DNA of 64,000 nucleotides from Methylocella silvestris BL2 (GCF_000021745.1 NC_011666.1:2879001-2943000), one strand, 5' to 3'. Shown: positions 29,286-38,509, numbered from the stretch's first letter. A program made the numbers and translations. The notes: generated from the letters alone by a model not told the origin.

Positions 29286-30122
29286 TCACTGGGATCTTGG
29301 CGCTGCGGGAGACAGATCCAGCAAGCCGGAGAACCGAAAAGTCGGTGAAATGTGAACACGAGGGTAGAGCTCCTCCGGCGTCATTCCGTACAGCTCAAGG
29401 AAATCATGTATCATGTGGCTCTGGTCGTAAAAGCCCACGTCATGGGCCACTTCCGCCCAGCTCCCCAGCCGCTTTTTCTGGAAGACGGCGTTGCGCAGCC
29501 GTATCACGCGCGAGAGCTTCTTCGGCGTCGCGCCGATATGATTGACGAAGCGACGCTCCAGGGCGCGCTTGCTCAAACCCACGCCTTTGGCCAGATCAAC
29601 AATTCGGCAGTCTCCCCTTAAGGCGAGGAGCCGGTCGCAGGCCCACCGGACGGTCGCGTCCTCCTGTTGCGGGTTGAAGACCGATAACAAATATCGCTCA
29701 ATGCGCGCGATGCGATCCTGCGCAGTCGCAATCCGAGCCAGATCATCCTCAATCCGCTCTATCGCGTATCGAGGAAAGACGTCCCGGCAATCTACTCGCC
29801 CCTCGGCGCACTCCTTCGCGGCTCCGCGGCGAAAAACGTTGAGCCCCCAAGGAGTGAGTCGCGCCGAAACTCCGGAGATGACGCCATCACCCCCGAGGTC
29901 GCTGCGAAAACTCTGAAATCCCGCCAAGCCGCTCCGAATCCGATAGGTGGCGGTCTTATGAGCCGTCACCAAAAGATCCTGGTAGAGAAAGCACAGATAA
30001 GTCGCCGTATCGGGAAGAATGGAAAGAGACGAGTCTGTCTTGCCCGTGAGGTTCTTGTAGTCCCAATAGGCATAGATGTAGGGCGCGAGGGCCGGACTGG
30101 GACGAAAAACCGTCAGGCTCAT
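29286..30122 (-). CDS. AraC family transcriptional regulator
   Basis: A 278-residue regulator with a C-terminal double HTH: RIVDLAKGVGLSKRALERRFVNHIGATPKKLSR and WAEVAHDVGFYDQSHMIHDFLELYGMTPEELYP. The N-terminal half (MSLTVFRPSPALAPYIYAYW) is the sensor-type region common in this class. It may control the DUF1326-DUF2182 operon downstream on the same strand, but that is only proximity. Confidence 0.85.
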   Translation of the reverse strand: MSLTVFRPSPALAPYIYAYWDYKNLTGKTDSSLSILPDTATYLCFLYQDLLVTAHKTATYRIRSGLAGFQSFRSDLGGDGVISGVSARLTPWGLNVFRRGAAKECAEGRVDCRDVFPRYAIERIEDDLARIATAQDRIARIERYLLSVFNPQQEDATVRWACDRLLALRGDCRIVDLAKGVGLSKRALERRFVNHIGATPKKLSRVIRLRNAVFQKKRLGSWAEVAHDVGFYDQSHMIHDFLELYGMTPEELYPRVHISPTFRFSGLLDLSPAAPRSQ

Positions 30123-30378
30123 ATTTCCCCGATCCGAAAAGCGGCCCTCTAGGGGGCGCAGACCCTGTCGTCCGCGCCGCTTTCGCGTTTCCGGCGCCTA
30201 ATGGCGCTTCGCTCGAGCTTACGGTGGCGCGGCCGGAGTCGCGTGGGCCTTTCGGCGTCGCCGGCTTCCTCTTTTGATCCCGAAGCTGCCGTCCTTAGGT
30301 AAAGATTATGACCAGAGGGCGTCACCGTCAATACGGGTGCGATTTCGAAGGCTGCCGCTGCCGAGAACCCCGAGCCCT

Positions 30379-30519
30379 CGACTCGTTAAATCGCAACCAG
30401 ATACGGATTGACGCGAGCTTGGCGCCGGGGACGAAATTGTCGGCTCGTTTGTCGTAGCGCGTGGCGACGCCGCGGTCGTGTTTGATCGTCTTGAGGAAAC
30501 GCTCGACGAGGTTTGGTCC
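30379..30519 (-). pseudogene. IS5-type transposase remnant
   Basis: A short C-terminal fragment reading NLVERFLKTIKHDRGVATRYDKRADNF and then KLASIRIWLRFNES. This is the well-known end of IS5/IS1031-type DDE transposases (VERFF..IKQ.RRVATRYDK, and KLASIRIWLR). The upstream DDE domain and start are missing, the 5' side runs into a dense palindrome, and no terminal inverted repeats are apparent. It is the relic of an insertion and marks this spot as a recombination or insertion junction. Confidence 0.8.
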
Positions 30520-30545
30520 TTCGGCGGTCCTGATCGACGCCCAAT

Positions 30546-30585
30546 CCCGGCGTAGCGCCGGGCGCAGCCGCGCGGCTGCGCCCGG
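30546..30585. repeat. overlapping perfect palindromes (7-bp stem and 28-bp palindrome)
   Basis: CCCGGCG (30546-30552) pairs with CGCCGGG (30556-30562) over a TAG loop. Overlapping it, 30558-30585 is a perfect 28-base palindrome with arms CCGGGCGCAGCC and GGCTGCGCCCGG around GCGC. The repeats sit between the transposase remnant and the stop of the ModA-like gene at 30600. There is no T-run, so a REP-like element or recombination scar is at least as likely as a terminator. Confidence 0.6.
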
Positions 30586-30599
30586 ACGGATTTCCAAGC

Positions 30600-31460
30600 T
30601 TACGGAAGCTGATAGCAGTAATATTGGATTTTGGCCGTTCCGAGCGTCGTGCCGACCCCGGTCAGGAAGTTCAGGAAATTCGTGAGTTCGGTCTCCTGAT
30701 CCGCCGTACGGCTTTTGACGATCTTGATGCCATATTGCTTGATCTGGTCGTAGGGATGGGCCGCGTCATTGTAGAGATATTCGTGGTGAGACGTATGCGT
30801 GCTGTCGTACCACACTTCCGTCGTGCTCGGCTTTGTGCAGACGGCCGATTTGGCGACAAATCCATAGGGAAACGTCCCGTCTTTCACTGCGGCGTAGGTC
30901 GTGTTGATATTCGGCCGAATCTGGGCAAAACCGGTAGGATATGTCGTCGTCGTCGGAATGGACCAGGGCGCGGACGACAAGACCTGCGACGCCGCCTTTC
31001 CGTAAGGCGCTTTGGTCGGATCGGCCAGGACAAAATTTGTCGTTAAGGGCGACGGCAGGCCTGCGCTGATATCGACGTGATTGGTGGCTCCCGACCAAAG
31101 CACCAGGGAGCCTGTGGCGTATTGAAACGGACTTCCCACCACCAAACTGGCGTAGCTGGTGAGTAACTGTTGCGGGGCGGCAAAGTCTGCCGACAGGAAC
31201 AGATCATACGGGCCGGCCCCGGCGCCGCTGATGATGGCGTTCTTCAAATTTGTGGTGGAATCGACGACCGTCACGAACTTATAGGTATTCGTGGCGGCGT
31301 AGTAGGAGCTGAAGGTATTGATGATGGCGTTTAGCGTCGTGGAGAAATTCGCGGCTACGCCGATCGTGATCGTCGTCGTCGCGGCGTAAGCGGGCGAATA
31401 GGCCATCGCCAAAGCCGTCGCGACGCCAAGAGTCAGCTTTCTCATTTTTCGACTTAACAT
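30600..31460 (-). CDS. secreted ModA-like substrate-binding protein, copy 1
   Basis: A 286-residue exported protein with signal peptide MLSRKMRKLTLGVATALAMAYSPAYA. It resembles type-2 periplasmic binding proteins of the molybdate-binding ModA kind (VAANFSTTLNAIINTF, GAGPYDLFLSADFAAPQQL, ATGSLVLWSG, DPTKAPYGKAASQVL). Unlike ModA it has a Cys after YGFVAKS, a C-terminal YYCYQLP and a HHEYLYNDAAHPY stretch, all shared with its neighbour. No permease or ATPase gene is nearby, so the ligand and purpose are unknown. Confidence 0.7.
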   Translation of the reverse strand: MLSRKMRKLTLGVATALAMAYSPAYAATTTITIGVAANFSTTLNAIINTFSSYYAATNTYKFVTVVDSTTNLKNAIISGAGAGPYDLFLSADFAAPQQLLTSYASLVVGSPFQYATGSLVLWSGATNHVDISAGLPSPLTTNFVLADPTKAPYGKAASQVLSSAPWSIPTTTTYPTGFAQIRPNINTTYAAVKDGTFPYGFVAKSAVCTKPSTTEVWYDSTHTSHHEYLYNDAAHPYDQIKQYGIKIVKSRTADQETELTNFLNFLTGVGTTLGTAKIQYYCYQLP

Positions 31461-31612
31461 GATCTTGTCCTTTCCAGGAGATAGGATGTTCTATGACGAA
31501 TTCATCTGCTTCGGCGCGAGGGCCGAACATGCTCGATGCAGCGCGTTGACTGCGCGAAAAACACGCTCGCGAACCAACATGACTGCCAGGGGGAATGACG
31601 CGCTGATGGGCA

Positions 31613-31639
31613 GGAAATAAGCTTCAACGATATTGAAGC
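31613..31639 (-). terminator. Rho-independent terminator-like hairpin after ModA-like copy 2
   Basis: Minus strand: GCTTCAA (31639-31633), loop of 5, TTGAAGC (31627-31621), then TTATTT. The hairpin begins 22 bases after the stop of the gene ending at 31661. It separates the two tandem ModA-like genes, so copy 1 may have its own promoter. Confidence 0.6.
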
Positions 31640-31660
31640 CGAATCTGCCAGGCTGCGGTC

Positions 31661-32497
31661 CTAGGGGATCTTGTAGCAATATTGCTTGAGGATGTCCGTC
31701 CCTACAGACGTTCCGACGCCGGTCAGGAAGTTGATGAAACTGGCCAGTTCGGCCTCTTCATCCGTCGCGCGCGTGCGAGCGATCTTAATCCCCTTCAGCG
31801 CCAGTTCGAGATAGGGATGCGCCGCATTGTTGGAACGATATTCGTGGTGGTAGGTGCCATCCACATAATGCTCCGCGCCGCCGTAATATTGGCAGATCTG
31901 CGATTTGGCGACGAACCCATAGCCGTAAATGCCACCGTCGACCGCAGCGAAGGTCGAGCCGATATCGTCGCGCGTCTTGACATGATCTCCATGGAGCGCC
32001 GTCAGAATGCCGGGCGTCGTCGCCAATACTTGGGCGGTCGCCTTGCCATAGAAATCCGTGGCCGGATCAGCGATCACGAAATCCTTCGTTAAAGAGGACG
32101 GCAGGCCGGCGCTGATATCCACTGATGTGGAATAAAGCATCAGCGAGCCGATGGCGTATCGGAATGGACTGCCAACCACGAGGGTCGGATTACTTGTCGC
32201 TAAATCATACGGCGACACATATCCCGAAGACAGGAACAGATCATAAGGTCCCGTGGCGCCGCCGCTTACGATGGCCGATTTCAGATTATCCGTCGTGTCG
32301 GTGGTCACGACGACATTATAAGTCAGATTGCCATTGATTATGTAGTAGTTCTGGAAGGATGCAATAATGTCGTTCAATGCGTCGGAAAAACTTGGCGTCG
32401 CGCCAATTCTGATTGTCGTTGCATGGGCAGGCGAATACAAGAGCGCTAAAGCGGTTGAAACGCCCAGCGCCAATTTTTTGACTTCACGACTTAGCAT
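31661..32497 (-). CDS. secreted ModA-like substrate-binding protein, copy 2
   Basis: A 278-residue paralogue of the next gene, with almost the same signal peptide pattern (MLSREVKKLALGVSTALALLYSPAHA). The same blocks are kept: GATGPYDLFLSSGYVSP, VVGSPFRYAIGSL, YGFVAKSQIC, HHEYRSNNAAHPY, FINFLTGVGTSVGTD and QYCYKIP. Many other positions differ, so the duplication is old. The two shared Cys suggest a disulfide in the periplasm. Ligand unknown. Confidence 0.7.
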   Translation of the reverse strand: MLSREVKKLALGVSTALALLYSPAHATTIRIGATPSFSDALNDIIASFQNYYIINGNLTYNVVVTTDTTDNLKSAIVSGGATGPYDLFLSSGYVSPYDLATSNPTLVVGSPFRYAIGSLMLYSTSVDISAGLPSSLTKDFVIADPATDFYGKATAQVLATTPGILTALHGDHVKTRDDIGSTFAAVDGGIYGYGFVAKSQICQYYGGAEHYVDGTYHHEYRSNNAAHPYLELALKGIKIARTRATDEEAELASFINFLTGVGTSVGTDILKQYCYKIP

Positions 32498-33046
32498 GAT
32501 ACTTCCCCTTCTTGTTGAAGCTCGATAAGCGGAGTGTGACTTCCGCCTTGAGCCATTTATCCGACCTGGCGCCGCCGGCCGGATAATCCATTGTCCCGCA
32601 CGCGATCAGCGCAGCCGCGGTGATGCGCGCAGCGGGAAAACTCGTAGAGACGCGTGTGTGATCGACGATGCGGAATTAACGCGGCGGTCCAATTTGCGTC
32701 GCGACAATGAATCGCCGCGCCAGCAATGGGGCGAGCGACTCTCGGACTGTGTCGCGCCGGAGGCGCGCGCCCGTGTATGTATCTTGCGCAACCAGATCCA
32801 TGGCGTTGTGACGCCTCCCGCTGCGCGTGAATCCTCCGCGCGTCGCTAGGCCCGCTACAGGCTCAGGACACTGCGAAGCCACCGCGTGGCCAATTTGCCA
32901 TACCGTCCGGATATATGAGGCGTCCGTCGCGCTGCGCGGGGTTGAAGCGCATTTTCCGGTTGACGTAAGCGGAGCCGTTCCGTACTTAGCGAGCATGTAC
33001 TATATCTTCTTTTATATAGCAAGCGCTTGCTGAGCGCTGATACGTG
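32498..33046. other. intergenic region upstream of the two-partner secretion operon
   Basis: About 550 bases with no convincing gene. A GCGGA/TCCGC hairpin near 32530 lies in the leader of the ModA-like gene on the minus strand. A perfect 14-base palindrome at 33018-33031 lies just before the TpsA gene. The rest looks featureless, with the TpsA promoter presumably in the AT-rich part near 33000. Confidence 0.45.
33018..33031. promoter_or_regulatory. LacI-type operator-like palindrome before tpsA
   Basis: AGCAAGCGCTTGCT is a perfect palindrome with the AANCGNTT core typical of LacI/GalR-family operators. It lies 15-29 bases upstream of the tpsA start, next to an AT-rich tract that could be a promoter. 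No LacI-family gene is in the window. Confidence 0.4.
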
Positions 33047-36000
33047 ATGTGTGAGTTCGCCATGCCCTCAACTTCAGTTGGAACGTCGAACAAGACGCGC
33101 GCCGTCGCCCCGCCCCGCCGCCAGCGCCTTTCGGCTCGGTTGCGCGCTTTGCACGGCCCCTTCGCCACGATGACCGCGATCGCGGCCTTGCTGGCGCTGC
33201 CGCGTCCCGGGCTTGCGGGACCTTCGGGCGGCGTGGTGATCGATGGCTCGGCGAACATCGGCCAGGCCGGCAGCGTCACCAACATCAATCAATCCTCCAA
33301 CCGGGCCATTATCAATTGGCAAGGCTTCTCCATCGGCTACGGGGAGACCGTCAACTTCAATCAACCGGGCGCGTGGGGGGTCACGCTCAACCGCGTCGTC
33401 GGCAATGAGGCGAGCATTATCTCGGGCGCCCTCAACGCCAATGGCCAGGTCTTCCTCGTCAATTCCGCCGGCGTCCTCTTCAGCAAGAGCGCGCAGGTCA
33501 ATGTCGGCGGGCTCGTCGCCTCGACGCTCGATATTTCCAACGCGAATTTCATGGCGGGGAACTACGTCTTCTCCGGCTCGTCGGCGGCGTCCGTGGTCAA
33601 CCAGGGCTCCATCCATGCGAGCGATGGCGGCTATGTCGCGCTGCTCGGCAAGACCGTCTCGAACGAGGGCGTGATCACCGCGACGCTCGGCGCGGTGGCG
33701 ATGGCCTCGGGCAACAAGATCACCCTCAATTTCGCCGGCGACTCGCTTTTGGACGTCACGATCGACGAGGGAACTCTCAATGCGCTGGTCGAGAACAAGC
33801 GGGCGATCCGGGCGGACGGCGGCCGGGTCATTCTGACGGCGAAGGCGGCCGACGCCGTCTTGTCGGCGCAGGTCAACAATACGGGGATCATCCAGGCCCG
33901 CACCATGGCGGCGCTGAAGGGCGGCGCAACCACACGTGGAACGGCGCGGATCGGCTCGATCAAGCTGATCGCCTCCGGCGGCACGGTGAGGGTGGGCGGC
34001 ACGCTCGACGCCTCGGCGCCCAGGGGCGGCAAGGGCGGCAAGATCGAAACCAGCGGCGAGAAGGTCAAAATTGCCGATAGCGCCTTCGTCACGACCAAAG
34101 CGTTGAGCACGGCGAACGGAAGCTGGCTGATCGACCCTGACGGCTTCTCCATTGCGGCGACGGGCGGCGACATCACCGGCGCGCGGCTCGGCGCCTTGCT
34201 CGACGAAAACAACATCACCTTGCAATCGACGAGCGGCAAAGGCAAAAGCGGCAATATCAGCGTCAACGACGCCGTGAGCTGGGCGGCCAACACGCTGCTG
34301 ACGCTGGACGCCACCAAAACCATCCATATCAACGCGCCCATTACCGCCACCGGCGACGGCGCCGGGCTTGTGCTGAATTATGGCGGCTACGCGACGACAG
34401 GGAGCGCCGCGGCCGGGACCGATTATCGAGTCAACAGGAACGGCGGCGCTTCGATCACGCTCAGCGGCGCCAACGCCAGCCTGAGCATCAACGGAAACGC
34501 CTACACGCTGATCCACAGCATGGCGGATCTGACGGCGATCACGCCCCTTCTCTTCGACGCCAACGGCAATCCCGTGTACGACCCGGACACACTGCTCCAG
34601 GCCTATGGGCCCGGGGGGACGGGCTATTATGCGCTGGCGCAAAACCTCGACGCCGCGGGCGTCACCTATAACGGCCCCTTGATCTCCAACCTCTCCGGCG
34701 TCTTCGCAGGGCTCGGCCATACGATCAAAAACCTCAAGATCGACTCCACGGCGCCGAACGCGAACGGTCAATACGCCGACGCCGTTTTAATCGACCAGAT
34801 CGGGGAAGGCCGCAACTCCCCCGCCGTGGTCCGCGACATCAAGCTGGCGAATGTCAATATCGCGGGCTTCCAGGAGGCAGCCGGCCTGGCCGGCAATAAC
34901 CTCGGTACGATCAGCAACGCCTATGTGTCGGGAAAAGTGCGGGTGACGGACGGCGGCTCCGCCGCCGGGCTGGCCGCAAACAATGGCGGACTGATCACGA
35001 ACGCCCACACCAATGTCGCCGTGACGGCCACACATGGCGGATCCAACGTTGGCGGGCTGGTCGGATTCAATTCCAGCAGGGGCGTCATTCGCTATTCTTC
35101 CGCCGATGGGTCCGTGCGGGCCGCCGGGTACAGCACCTCCCCGGACAGCGGCCTTCTTTTCAGCAGCGGCATCGGCGGCCTTGTCGGAACCAATATCGGA
35201 ACCATCGCCTATTCGAACGCCAATGTGACGGTGACGACAAAAGACAGCGTCAACGTCGGCGGTCTCGTCGGCGTCAATTACAACTTCAATACGCCGGGGG
35301 ACGGCACGGCAGGCGTCATCATCAACTCCTCCGCAACAGGCAATGTGACGGCGAACTACACCAGCAGCCAGTTGCTCGGTCAGCCTGGATTTGGCGTCGG
35401 CGGATTGGTCGGGAGCAACAGCGGAGGCACGATCACGGGCGGCTTCGCCAGCGGGGACGTCAAAGTGCACGCGACGGCCGCTTCCGGCGCCTATGATATC
35501 GGCGGACTGGTCGGATATAATGAATTCGGCACGATCTCCCATTCATCCGCGACCGGCGATGTTTCGGGCATAGGTAAAAATGTTTCCGAAATCGGCGCCC
35601 TGGTCGGAATGAATCTGGACGACATCGCAAATGGCTTTGGCGGCATCGATCATTCCACCGCCAGTGGAACCGTGACAGGAAACGACGCTGGCGGACTGTT
35701 CGGAGCTGGAAACCTGCAGGCGGTATCGGACTCCGTCTTCACCGGATCTGTGAATGGCGTCGGACCGGCCGCGGACGCCGCCGCGGCGGCGCAAGCCAGA
35801 GCGCAGACCGCTGCGGAGCAGGCCACGGCGGACGAAGACGCTCGGCAGATCGCAGCGATCGCTCAAGCGGCGGCGAGCTCAGCAACGGTCGTCGCGACGA
35901 CGGACGCGGAAGAGTCAGCGACGCCTCCGAACCCGGTGAAGGCGACCGCGGCGGGCAAGCGCGCGACGGCGGCGATCGCGGGACCGAAGACCGAGGATAA

Positions 36001-36238
36001 TGTCAAGGTCGAGCAGCCCGCGCCGCGCGTCGCATCGACCGAGGAGACGTCCGCCGCGTCAAGCGAACCGGCGCCCAGCCACCGCAAGGCGGAGACCAGG
36101 ACAGCGCAGAAATCCGCTGTCAAAGGCAAGGGCGCGGGGTTCGGCGCCGCGATCCGCAGCATCGACATCGATGGTCAGCATTACGATCTACAGGACGACG
36201 CCTCGAAGAAAAACGCGCCGGGCCGGAAAGTCCAATAG
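33047..36238 (+). CDS. two-partner secretion exoprotein (TpsA) with GLUG-type repeats
   Basis: A 1063-residue secreted protein. After a long basic N-terminus and export signal ending near LPRPGLAGP, residues about 45-290 form the filamentous haemagglutinin-type TPS domain (GSANIGQAGSVTNINQSSNRAIINWQGF, NGQVFLVNSAGVLFSKSAQVNVGGLVAS). A beta-helical middle follows, then at least five GGLVG-N type GLUG repeats (about 35041-35700). From about residue 905 comes an Ala/Pro/Lys-rich, probably disordered stretch, ending with IRSIDIDGQHYDLQ. Export is by the TpsB encoded next. Start uncertain: GTG 33044, ATG 33047 or ATG 33062. Confidence 0.85.
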   Translation: MCEFAMPSTSVGTSNKTRAVAPPRRQRLSARLRALHGPFATMTAIAALLALPRPGLAGPSGGVVIDGSANIGQAGSVTNINQSSNRAIINWQGFSIGYGETVNFNQPGAWGVTLNRVVGNEASIISGALNANGQVFLVNSAGVLFSKSAQVNVGGLVASTLDISNANFMAGNYVFSGSSAASVVNQGSIHASDGGYVALLGKTVSNEGVITATLGAVAMASGNKITLNFAGDSLLDVTIDEGTLNALVENKRAIRADGGRVILTAKAADAVLSAQVNNTGIIQARTMAALKGGATTRGTARIGSIKLIASGGTVRVGGTLDASAPRGGKGGKIETSGEKVKIADSAFVTTKALSTANGSWLIDPDGFSIAATGGDITGARLGALLDENNITLQSTSGKGKSGNISVNDAVSWAANTLLTLDATKTIHINAPITATGDGAGLVLNYGGYATTGSAAAGTDYRVNRNGGASITLSGANASLSINGNAYTLIHSMADLTAITPLLFDANGNPVYDPDTLLQAYGPGGTGYYALAQNLDAAGVTYNGPLISNLSGVFAGLGHTIKNLKIDSTAPNANGQYADAVLIDQIGEGRNSPAVVRDIKLANVNIAGFQEAAGLAGNNLGTISNAYVSGKVRVTDGGSAAGLAANNGGLITNAHTNVAVTATHGGSNVGGLVGFNSSRGVIRYSSADGSVRAAGYSTSPDSGLLFSSGIGGLVGTNIGTIAYSNANVTVTTKDSVNVGGLVGVNYNFNTPGDGTAGVIINSSATGNVTANYTSSQLLGQPGFGVGGLVGSNSGGTITGGFASGDVKVHATAASGAYDIGGLVGYNEFGTISHSSATGDVSGIGKNVSEIGALVGMNLDDIANGFGGIDHSTASGTVTGNDAGGLFGAGNLQAVSDSVFTGSVNGVGPAADAAAAAQARAQTAAEQATADEDARQIAAIAQAAASSATVVATTDAEESATPPNPVKATAAGKRATAAIAGPKTEDNVKVEQPAPRVASTEETSAASSEPAPSHRKAETRTAQKSAVKGKGAGFGAAIRSIDIDGQHYDLQDDASKKNAPGRKVQ

Positions 36239-36268
36239 CAGGCCCTCGCCTCGGAAAGGTTTATCGTC

Positions 36269-37993
36269 ATGAAGCTCCGCACGTTCCTTGTCGGCTGTGG
36301 CGCGCTGGAAGCCATGCTGGCCGGCGCATTCCCGGCCCGGGCGCAGACCCCGGCGCCCATCGTGCCCTTTAATATCGGCGACGCTGTGCGCGAGAGCGAA
36401 CAGTCGCGGCGGCCTCCGCTGCCGGCCCCGGCCGCCGCGCCCGTGCTGCCGCAGCTTGTCGAGCCGCAATTTACGATGAAGGACAAGGAGACGCTGTTTG
36501 TCCGCAGCATCGAGATCGAGGGTCCAGACCTCGGCGCCGGCGCTGAGGCGCGCGAGCTGATCGCGCCCTACGAGAACCGCACATTGCAGCTTGGCGAGAT
36601 CTACGGGCTCGCGGACCAGCTCACGACGCTCTACCGCACGAAGGGCTATCTCGTCGCCAAAGCCTATATCCCGGCCCAGGACGCGCGCAGCGGCGCGCTG
36701 CGGATCAAGCTCGTTCCCGGCCTCTATGGAACTATCACGATCAAGAACGACTCGCTCGTCCGGGACGATTATCTGCGCGGCGTGATCGACCAGGCGCTCG
36801 CCGGCTCGCCGGTCATCCAGAAGGACCCGCTCGAGCGCGCGATGCTGTTGATTTCCGATCTCCCGGGCGCCGGCATGCCGCGGGTCGCGATCGGGCCGGG
36901 GCAACAGCCGGAGACGTCGGATTTCGTGTTCAGCGCGCCGGAGGCGCGCCGCCTCGACGGCTATCTGCTCGGCGATAATTTCGGGTCGCCCTTCACCGGC
37001 CGGGACAGGCTGAGCGGCGGCCTCAATCTGAATTCTCCGCTCGGCTATGGGGACCGCCTCTCGGCGTTCGGCATCGTCTCGGAGCGGGCCGGCCTCGTGA
37101 ACGGGCGCGCGTCCTATTCCTTTCCAATCTTCTACGATGGGCTGCGCGCCGAAATCGGCGCCTTTCGCACGACCTATGCGCTGAGCGGCGTCTATGAGGG
37201 TCTCGATGCGACGGGCACGGCCGACGCGGTAACGGCGACGCTGACCTATGCGATGCGGCGCCAGCACGACGACAGCATCTATATCTCGGGCAACTACAGC
37301 CATATGTCGTTGAACGACAAAGCGCTTGGCGTTTCCTTCGCGCAGAGGACGATCGATCTCGGCACGGCGGCGATCACCCGCGACACGTTCAGCGACTTCA
37401 TCGGCCTGCCGCTGACGACGAGCACGACCTTCTCCTTCACCGCGGGCTATGTGAACTTCCCGGACCCCAAGCAGGAAGTCGCCAATATCGCGACGATCGA
37501 CACCGCCGGCAATTACGCGAAAATCAATCTCTCCTTTATCGCGACCCTCGCGCTCGCCGAGAGGCTGTCGCTTTCGGCCAATGTCAGGGGGCAGAAGTCG
37601 CTGTCGGGCAACCTCGATTCCAGTCAGCAAATGAGCCTCACCGGCTATTGGGGCGTGCGCTCCTATGATGAAGGGCTGAGCGGAGACAGCGGCTATCTCG
37701 TGACGCCCGAGCTGAAATACGCCCTGCCTGACATTTACGGCTATCGCCATGCGGTCGGCCTCTTCACCGACGTCGGCGCCGCGTGGCTGGAAAACGGCTC
37801 CTACACCCTGGCGCAGAAGAGCTACACGCAGCTGAATGATTTCGGCCTCAGCTACAATGCGACCTATGAATATTCGCCCGGGCGGTTCTTATTGGCGAAG
37901 GCGCTGGTCGCCCACACCTATGGCTCCGACTTCGGCGCGAAGAGCTACGACCGGACCACCAAGGGGCTGGTGCAGGTCGGCTTCACGTTCTGA
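36269..37993 (+). CDS. outer-membrane two-partner secretion transporter (TpsB, ShlB/FhaC/HecB family)
   Basis: A 574-residue outer-membrane protein with a signal peptide (cleavage near FPARAQT) and a periplasmic Pro-rich helix. A POTRA region follows (LFVRSIEIEGPDLGAG to about residue 200, including YRTKGYLVAKAYIPAQDARSG), then a C-terminal 16-strand-type barrel ending in VQVGFTF with a terminal Phe. VRSYDEGLSGDSGY is in the place of the conserved VRGY loop-6 motif, with Ser for Gly. It exports the TpsA encoded 30 bases upstream. Confidence 0.9.
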   Translation: MKLRTFLVGCGALEAMLAGAFPARAQTPAPIVPFNIGDAVRESEQSRRPPLPAPAAAPVLPQLVEPQFTMKDKETLFVRSIEIEGPDLGAGAEARELIAPYENRTLQLGEIYGLADQLTTLYRTKGYLVAKAYIPAQDARSGALRIKLVPGLYGTITIKNDSLVRDDYLRGVIDQALAGSPVIQKDPLERAMLLISDLPGAGMPRVAIGPGQQPETSDFVFSAPEARRLDGYLLGDNFGSPFTGRDRLSGGLNLNSPLGYGDRLSAFGIVSERAGLVNGRASYSFPIFYDGLRAEIGAFRTTYALSGVYEGLDATGTADAVTATLTYAMRRQHDDSIYISGNYSHMSLNDKALGVSFAQRTIDLGTAAITRDTFSDFIGLPLTTSTTFSFTAGYVNFPDPKQEVANIATIDTAGNYAKINLSFIATLALAERLSLSANVRGQKSLSGNLDSSQQMSLTGYWGVRSYDEGLSGDSGYLVTPELKYALPDIYGYRHAVGLFTDVGAAWLENGSYTLAQKSYTQLNDFGLSYNATYEYSPGRFLLAKALVAHTYGSDFGAKSYDRTTKGLVQVGFTF

Positions 37994-38080
37994 ACCGGCA
38001 AAGTCCGCCGCGGCGCGCTTTTTTGGAGCGCAGACGCCTGGCCGCAAAGACTTAGCGGTCGAGGCGCGGAGACATTCGCG

Positions 38081-38509
38081 ATGCAGATGCAATGGTTGTC
38101 GGCCGTCGTCGACTTCGGGGTGATCGGACTTCTGGCCGCACTCAATATCGTCGTGATCGCGATCGTCCTGGAGCGGTCGTTCTTCTATCGCTCGCTCGAC
38201 CCGAATCTTTTCCAAAACGTCAAGGCGCTCGAGCTGGAACTGACCAAGCGCCTCACCATCGTCGCTTCGGTCGCCTCCAACGCGCCCTATATCGGCCTCC
38301 TCGGCACGGTTCTTGGCGTCATGCTGACATTCTACAATATGAACCTTGAGGCCTCCACCGACGCCAGCAAGATCATGGTCGGCCTTGCTCTCGCATTGAA
38401 GGCGACGGCCGTCGGTCTTGTCGTCGCGCTCGTGTCAGTCGCCGCCTACAATGGGCTCCTGCGCAAGACAAAGGTGCTGCTGCTCCAATGGGAGATCGCC
38501 CATGGATGA
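38081..38509 (+). CDS. exbB: ExbB/TolQ-type proton channel protein (short form)
   Basis: A 142-residue MotA/TolQ/ExbB protein with three membrane segments. The signature [20 protein letters not shown] lies near residue 69, and the last helix carries [20 protein letters not shown]. With ExbD it uses the proton motive force to drive a TonB protein. It is shorter than E. coli ExbB (244), like TonB2-type systems. It follows tpsB by 87 bases and is set for co-transcription. It overlaps exbD by 8 bases. Confidence 0.88.
   Translation: MQMQWLSAVVDFGVIGLLAALNIVVIAIVLERSFFYRSLDPNLFQNVKALELELTKRLTIVASVASNAPYIGLLGTVLGVMLTFYNMNLEASTDASKIMVGLALALKATAVGLVVALVSVAAYNGLLRKTKVLLLQWEIAHG

Noticed and set aside
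30149-30331. A 60-codon minus-strand frame upstream of the IS remnant
   Set aside because: Basic, low-complexity translation with no motif and no ribosome-binding site; judged non-coding.
32676-32996. A 106-codon minus-strand frame in the gap before tpsA
   Set aside because: No family resemblance and poor start context; more likely chance.
33074-34771. A 565-codon minus-strand frame inside tpsA
   Set aside because: It lies within the conserved TPS-domain coding region and has no domain-like pattern; tpsA explains this DNA.
36188-37750. A 520-codon minus-strand frame inside tpsB
   Set aside because: Shadow of tpsB with no recognisable motif.
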